Source of the DNA: Xanthoparmelia taractica
Taxonomy: Eukaryota; Ascomycota; Lecanoromycetes; Lecanorales; Parmeliaceae
Reading direction: 5' to 3'
NCBI GenBank assembly: GCA_033085395.1
Contig: MU853198.1
Span: 57,670 to 121,669 of the forward strand
Length of the DNA stretch: 64,000 nt
The stretch's first letter is position 1. Each line of letters opens with the position of its first letter. Positions 58,321 through 64,000 of this stretch are shown one piece after another. The notes beneath the pieces are model-generated. The model was not told the DNA's origin and did no database searches. It saw nothing but the letters and a program-made list of their open reading frames with translations. Made by a program: the position numbers and the translations under genes.

Positions 58321-59985
58321 ATGGACGGCACCAAAGCGCCCCGCTCAGTCTCGAGCAAAATACGCTCTTCTAACATCTTCATCCTGACAGTCATCAATCT
58401 AGCCATCTTCAGTCCGTACATTCCAGGCTGAGACCTTGACGATACGGTTCACTAACTCCAAACCCTCCAGCCGATGCCTACTTGTATGCTCTTATAATCC
58501 CAGTCTTGCCGTTTGCTCTGCTCGAAAGAGTACAGCTCCGCCAAGAAGATGTCCAGCAATGGATCGGCATCTTACTCGCAGCCTACGGAGCCGGTCTTCT
58601 CATAGGATCTCGTAAGCTTTCATCGCTCCCAGGTTTCATTCTTAGATGTTCTGCTGTTGATGCTGTAAAGCAATCGCCGGATGGTTTGCGGATCGTGGTG
58701 AGTCCCGTCGAGGCCCATACCTTTGGGGCTTGATTGCCTTGGCTGCGTCTACCGTAGCCTTTTCGATGGGGCATTCGAAATCGGTGCTTTTGGTGGGAAG
58801 GTTGGTTCAAGGAGCCTCTTCGGCTATTGTGCATACCGTAGGATTGGCCATTTTGGCCGATACCGTTGGCCAAGCGGGACTTGGACCAGCCATGGGGTTT
58901 GTTGGAATGAGCATTGCTCTCGGGGTACTCGTTGGTCCCGTGATTGGGGGTGTGTTGTATCACAATTATGGATATCTGGCTGTATTCGTTTCTGCATACG
59001 CGGTACGTACTTCGAGCCCTCTGTACTTTTGAATCTTCAGTCGCTATTTGCGTCTTATCGTGTTCTCAAAGACCAACGCTAAATAAAACTTCAACAGCTC
59101 GTTGCATTAGACTTCTTGCTGCGTATACTCATGTTGCCAAGCCCCAAGAAAGCCAATGCCGACGCAGACGCAACATATGGCACGTTTCCTAATGATCAGC
59201 GCAACGCCCAAGTTCCACTGTGCGAAGATCAGCGCCGGACTAGTTCACCACTAACTCCTCCACCTGCGTCCTCCACAGACCCGCTGCTAGCTTCGAATCC
59301 CAAACAAGCATCGCACCCACGCCGACATCCCATGCTAATCCTGCTAACCACCCCCCGCATGCTCGCCGCCATCCTCGCAGACTTGATGCAAAGCATCGTC
59401 CTGACCGGCCTCGAAACGGTCCTCCCCCTCCGCATCAAAGTCCTCTTCAACTACAACTCCATGCAAGTCGCCCTCGTCTTCCTAATCCTCACGATCCCCT
59501 CCTTCTTCGCCCCCCTAGTCGGCCTCCTAAGCGACAAAGTCGGCGCCAAGCCCATCGTATCCCTCGGCTTCCTGGCCCTCGCACCGCTACTGATCCTCCT
59601 CCGACTCGTCGGTCACCACAGCGAAGCCCAAGTCGCGCTTCTAGGGTCCTTGTTACTACTTATTGGGGTTGCGCTGAACATGCTAGTAACGCCTGCATTC
59701 ACGGAAGCCACGTACGTGGTCGATGATGGGGAGGCTGCTGAGCCGGGGGTTTTTGGCCCAAAGGGTGCATATGCGCAGGCGTTTGCGCTGATGAATATTG
59801 CCTACGCGACGGGATCGCTTGTTGGGCCGTTTGTGGGAGGCTCGTTGGCGGAGTGGATCGGCTGGGATCATTTGACGCTTGCGAGTGGTATCACGTGTGG
59901 GTTGTGCGCGCTGCCTTGTCTGTATGCTACTGGAGGGAGGCGTGCGCCGGTACTGGCGTCTGGGGAACGCGAGCCGGGTTCTTGA
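58321..59985 (+). CDS. Major facilitator superfamily transporter (DHA1-like)
   Basis: Four exons (58321-58411, 58471-58611, 58671-59002, 59098-59985) encode 483 residues. Introns are 59, 59 and 95 nt; the first has a weak GTCCGT donor but a perfect ACTAAC branch site, and splicing yields the family-typical FTDAYLYALIIPVLPF. Exon 2 ends in the AAYGAGLLIGS helix. Exon 3 opens with the loop GWFADRGESRRGP (motif A) and continues with GRLVQGASSAIVHTVGLAIL (TM4) and GFVGMSIALGVLVGPVIGG (motif C, antiporter type). A cytoplasmic Ser/Pro-rich loop then separates the two halves. The second half has SFFAPLVGLLSDKVGAKP. About 11-12 membrane helices are expected. Motif C suggests a proton antiporter of the drug/vesicular-amine type, acting at the plasma membrane or an internal membrane. 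The substrate is unknown. Confidence 0.9.
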
Positions 59986-60680
59986 AAGGGTGCTCAGAGG
60001 GATAGCCGGGCCGTTCTACTTACTGATTATGAGGTACGACCCCTCCATATAAACATGAACATGAAGCTAGAAACCTTTTGTTTCGAGACACGAAGTTCGT
60101 GCCCTCGGTCACAATACTCGCTTCTCCAATTCACAATATCAAGCGATCCCTCACGGTCATACTTACACGAAAAACCCCTCCAACGTGCTCCCAGCTCCAG
60201 TCAAGCCAATACACCAGCACAAAATAATGCCTCTACCCATCAACAAGTCCCATCCCCCCTCCCCTATCCCCCTGCGCCCCCCCCTTCCCCCTTAAGATCC
60301 AACACAGCACAATCCCCCCACCCCCAACCCAACACACCCCCTAATCCTATCACGTTCAATGCACAATCAACGCAGTTCGCATCCAATGCAAATTCAATCC
60401 CACCTCCCCGGTGTAGCGATCGCTCATACATCCCCAGTAGCGTTCAGAAAAGAAGAAAAGGCAAAAAAAATCAACGAGCTTCCCCGTACGTCTTTCACGT
60501 GTGTGTGGGAGTGTGTGAGTGTGTGAGTGGGAGTGTGAGTAAGTGTGAGTAAGTGTGAGTAATATATATACATCCCAACAACAACAGCAACAGTATGGTA
60601 TGAGGTAGTGTGTATTCAGGGTGCACTTAGCACACAGAGCAATACAGCAATGCAATGCGGGAGCAAGAGCAGGAGCAGGA

Positions 60681-60715
<35 letters not shown>

Positions 60716-62370
60716 AGCATGAACAGTAGCAGGGATAGCGCTGACTTAACTTCTCAAGCGTGATCAGAAGAGGTGATGAAGTGCTGGGCGATTGTCGATT
60801 GTGTATTGTGTATAACATCATATCTCGTTAATGGAAGGTGCTGGGATCAAGAGAGTGCGTAAAAGGGGTGAGCTATGTATGAGGTTTGGTTGTTTGCAAT
60901 TTATATACATATTTTCTTTCTTTCTACCTATCTGTTCAAGTTTGCGAGGTCGTATCTCTCTCTCTCTCCGTTTAATTTTCCTTGTTATGCTAAAGTATTT
61001 CAGATAGAGTATATAATCAATGTCCCTTCACCCCAAAGGAAACAGATAGTCACAGCTAACAGAACAGAGACGGGCTATTAATGGGATTACTGATTGCACT
61101 GGCTCGAGATACCAGACAAGCATATGAATTACACCCAAGGGCCTATCTATCAGCAACATACAAATCAGAAAGCCTCGTCAAAGCGCAGCTGGTACAAGAG
61201 AATGAACAAATCCTTTCTCGCCCCATCTACCTCCAAACCACCACCACCACCACCGCCTTTATGCCATTCTTCTTCAGCACCCCCATCACACATCCCCCTC
61301 ACGTTCACTCTCTATCTCTCTATCACTCTTTCCCTTTCCCCTTCCCTTTCCCTTTCCATCTCCATTTCCATATCAATCTGCATCCCCCCTCCACCTCACC
61401 TTCACCTTCACCCTCATCATCATCCCCACCCTCTTCCCCTTCACCTCCCCCGCTACCTTCCGATACACCCCGCCTCCCCAGCATCCTTATCCTCGTTCCA
61501 CTATTCTCAAACACCACCATCTCGCTCGTAGCCTGGGTCACTAATCGCCGAAGCTGGAAAATCGCTTTCATTCGCTTTGGTGTGCGATGGTTGGGCTGGT
61601 CGGGTAGAAAGCGAGATAGGTGTTGCTGTGTAGTTGTGGTGGTTGTGTGAGGGGGGATGGGACGGTATTTGTTCAGGAGATGATATAAGGAGAGTGAATG
61701 GGCTGGGCTAGGGGATGGAATGGGATGGGGAATACGTGCCACGATCTTGGCGGCTTCATGGAGATGGGATTTTAGAGATTTGAGGGAGGGGGTGGAGAGG
61801 GTTTTGTTGGGATCCAATAGTTGTTGTTAAATTGCTGTTGTCGCTTGATGCTTGATGCCATGGTGTGTGGATGTGTGTGTTGGGTGGGGAGCGGGGCGAT
61901 ACACGTGATGAAGAGAGGAAGGGAGGCATGGAGTGCTGCATCAACGCCGGGTGGCGATGATAAGCACCAGGAGGGAAGCATATCTATCTTGTTTGCGGGA
62001 TTCAAGACGAGGATCTCATAACCCAGGCACGACCAAAGCGCTAGATCAGGAATACACATACGAGGATCCACGGCCGTTCTGATACATAACGGGGGCTGAG
62101 GAAAAGAGCAAACGAGGATTGGGATCAGGATCAGGCGGAAGGAAAGGGCCACGGCAGAAGAACAAACTTGAGGAAAGCAGCGATGCGGCGTTTGGGCTAC
62201 CGAGGTCCTGGGCATTCACAAGCGCGAAAGGTGCCGCACGACGGAAGAGGCCCTGATACAGGCGCGAAGCTGTGAGGAGAGTATCCTTTGTCGAGGGAAA
62301 GGGCGTCTGATGTCGTGGACTAGAGAATGGACGAAGTGTACGGAGGTTGACACCAAAAGTCCTGCCCACT
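59986..62370. other. 2.4-kb low-complexity interval
   Basis: No gene is supported. C-rich sequence (60250-60345), GTGTGAGT repeats (60500-60560), a (GGGACA)n array (60680-60714), CT-rich tracts (60965-60975, 61315-61480) and a G-rich stretch (61650-61800) dominate. Long frames such as those at 61081-61817 on both strands are products of these tracts. Confidence 0.55.
60680..60714 (+). repeat. Hexanucleotide microsatellite (GGGACA)n
   Basis: About five and a half copies of a GGGACA unit stand in a purine-rich context of AGGAGC words. It is a simple-sequence repeat with no coding frame around it. Confidence 0.85.
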
Positions 62371-64000
62371 TAGGGCTAGGGTTAATATTCTCTTGGCATA
62401 CTTGGCATTTTAACAAATTTAGTGATGATTCTTCATATAGCTACGGATATACTCATTAACCCGCTCAGGCGAATCATATAGCCTCACATTGCTTCTCTCA
62501 CGACCTTCGCTGTACTCGTTCCCCCCCTTAAGACGAATTACCTTCATAATATATCGAGGCATACGCTTTATTCACTTCTAAATCCTCTTCTATAAAAGTT
62601 TATAATTTTAATAATAAAGTTATCGTTTTTCGATCTTCTTTTGAGTTCTTAATATATCGATTCGTGTAATATATAGCTTTATCTAAGATTAGTATAACTT
62701 GATTATATTCAAATTCGAAGAGTTATCACACTAGAGTATTCGAATAATATCAAATAATATATAGATTGCTTTCTAATATTTGAATACATATATCGAAGCC
62801 TTATTCTTTATAACTTTCGTGTTAAGTCGCTTATATTTATACTTCTAAGTAAATTTTAGAAGCTTTAAAATAAAAATCTATATTTAATAAGCGAAAGAAA
62901 TAAGAAAAAAACGAGTATATATCTCTTTTTCTAATAGCGATATTAGATAATTTCTTCTTTCTTTTCCTTAATAATAACTTTCTTAATCTTTATAGTAAAC
63001 TTTTACTATAATTTCTTATCGAAAAGATTACGTAGTCCCATACGTCGTATATCGATCTTAAGTTCTTATATTACTTTAATCTTCAATTTCAAGACCTCGT
63101 TGATTGCGACGAGATTCTCAATATATTTCTTCTTTTCTACTATAGTTTTAGCTTTTCACACATAATATAATTCCTTTTTATTATAAAAAAAATATTCTTA
63201 AAATATAAATTCTATAATCTTAATAAAACGTCTTCGTATAGCGAACTTAATAAAAATCTTATTAAGTTAATATTAGACTTGTACTTTCTCTTATTATGAA
63301 TTCAAAATTACACTAATCTCGTTACTTCAAATTATTCTTTTTTAGTTCTCTATAATTTAATCTTTATATTATAAGACGAATTAATATCGAGCTTTTATTA
63401 TAATTTTTATAAGTAACGATTTTTTGATAATTTTACAAGATCTAAAGTTACGGGCCGGAAAGGTCTGGTATATTTAGTGGGATATCCCATATAATATCGT
63501 ATCATATCATATCATGAAAGGTTATCATAAGGGGGTTATATTAGATTACTTATAAAGATATGAAATAAAAAATTACTAATATTATAAAATAATCTAAGAA
63601 ATTTCTAATATACGTAGGGGTATCTTATAATATAGATTATTTCTTATATTAGTTGGCGAATAAGATAAGAAAATTCTAGGTTAATATATAAGTTAGGGCG
63701 AAATTAGCTTAAGTAATTATTAAACTCCGATATTTAATAAGTGATATTAAGATAAACTCTCTTCTAATTTAATCTCGCTAAGTAAATATAATTATTCTAA
63801 TAAGTAATAATTAGAATAATAATTACAATATATTATTTTCTTGAATTATAATCTACGTAAGATCGCTAAGTCGATCTCTTCTTTAATTACTTATAGAACG
63901 ATTTTAAATTATCTCTCTTACTCTTTTCGTAGATCTTTAATCTATAGAGATTAATTCTTTATTACTTTACGTTCGCTTCTCTTCTCTTAACTAAAGAATA
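62371..64000. repeat. AT-rich, RIP-like block, open at the window end
   Basis: From about 62390 onward the sequence shifts abruptly to very high A+T, rich in TpA words (TATATA, AATATA, TTATTA), with no open frame above 60 codons. This is the appearance of ascomycete repeats mutated by RIP (C-to-T changes, mainly at CpA). A TAGGGCTAGGGTTA motif at about 62371-62384 marks the left border. The original element cannot be named from what remains. A few islands with more G+C (about 63450-63490) may be less mutated remnants. The block continues beyond the window, so it could be subtelomeric, pericentromeric or a single nested repeat. Confidence 0.8.

Noticed and set aside
61081..61817. Frames of 145-189 codons on both strands
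   Set aside because: They are translations of CT-rich simple sequence (runs of Pro, Ser, Phe).
1..64000. CRISPR array, tRNA or rRNA genes, prokaryotic operons
   Set aside because: No regularly spaced direct repeats, no cloverleaf with a GTTCGA-type T-arm in a convincing position, and no rRNA-like sequence were seen; the window is eukaryotic.

Overview
The window looks like chromosomal DNA of a filamentous ascomycete, probably a Dothideomycete. Genes have short (about 47-120 nt) GT-AG introns with internal CTAAC/CTGAC-type branch sites. Protein families include HeLo-domain and NACHT/ankyrin proteins, PTH11-like rhodopsin-fold receptors and Fungal_trans_2-like regulators, and there is an AT-rich block of the kind left by repeat-induced point mutation (RIP). 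The class-level placement is inference. Gene models were spliced by hand from frame continuity, so exon borders are predictions.

Layout. 0-5 kb: a secreted protein of unknown function, a SET-domain methyltransferase and a small cysteine-containing secreted protein. 7.5-9.3 kb: a mitochondrial-type PrpD (2-methylcitrate dehydratase family). 9.3-13.7 kb: a long microsatellite-rich stretch without a recognisable gene, lying between two convergent genes. 13.7-15.2 kb: a membrane-anchored GH16 protein. 18.9-22.4 kb: an NLR-like NACHT/ankyrin protein whose first intron appears to be GC-AG. 24.3-24.7 kb: a protein-kinase relic. 25.2-33.0 kb: an apparently intact eight-exon DNMT5-type gene joining a cytosine-C5 methyltransferase, a RING finger and a SNF2 ATPase in one 2,467-residue protein. 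33-41 kb: mostly debris with a few weak small genes and a DUF3237-like secreted protein. 41.5-44.7 kb: a SAM methyltransferase and a class-III aminotransferase. 46-47.6 kb: a seven-helix receptor-like protein. 49-50.8 kb: a HeLo-domain protein with a candidate amyloid motif and an unrecognised C-terminal region. 51.5-53.4 kb: a fungal regulator. 53.8-54.5 kb: a decayed metallo-beta-lactamase-fold gene. 58.3-60 kb: an MFS transporter. From 62.4 kb to the end the sequence becomes extremely AT-rich, with a telomere-like motif at the border.

How the parts relate. The strongest biological theme is genome defence and self/non-self recognition: a maintenance-type DNA methyltransferase, a SET methyltransferase, an NLR-like protein and a HeLo cell-death-type protein sit in the same 64 kb as a RIP-like repeat block and several gene relics. 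No direct functional link is visible in the sequence. The 41-60 kb stretch contains tailoring, regulatory and transport genes but no backbone synthase, so I do not call it a biosynthetic cluster. The best candidates for something little described are the HeLo protein with its unassigned C-terminus and the DNMT5 gene with a zinc-finger-like N-terminus in place of a visible chromodomain.
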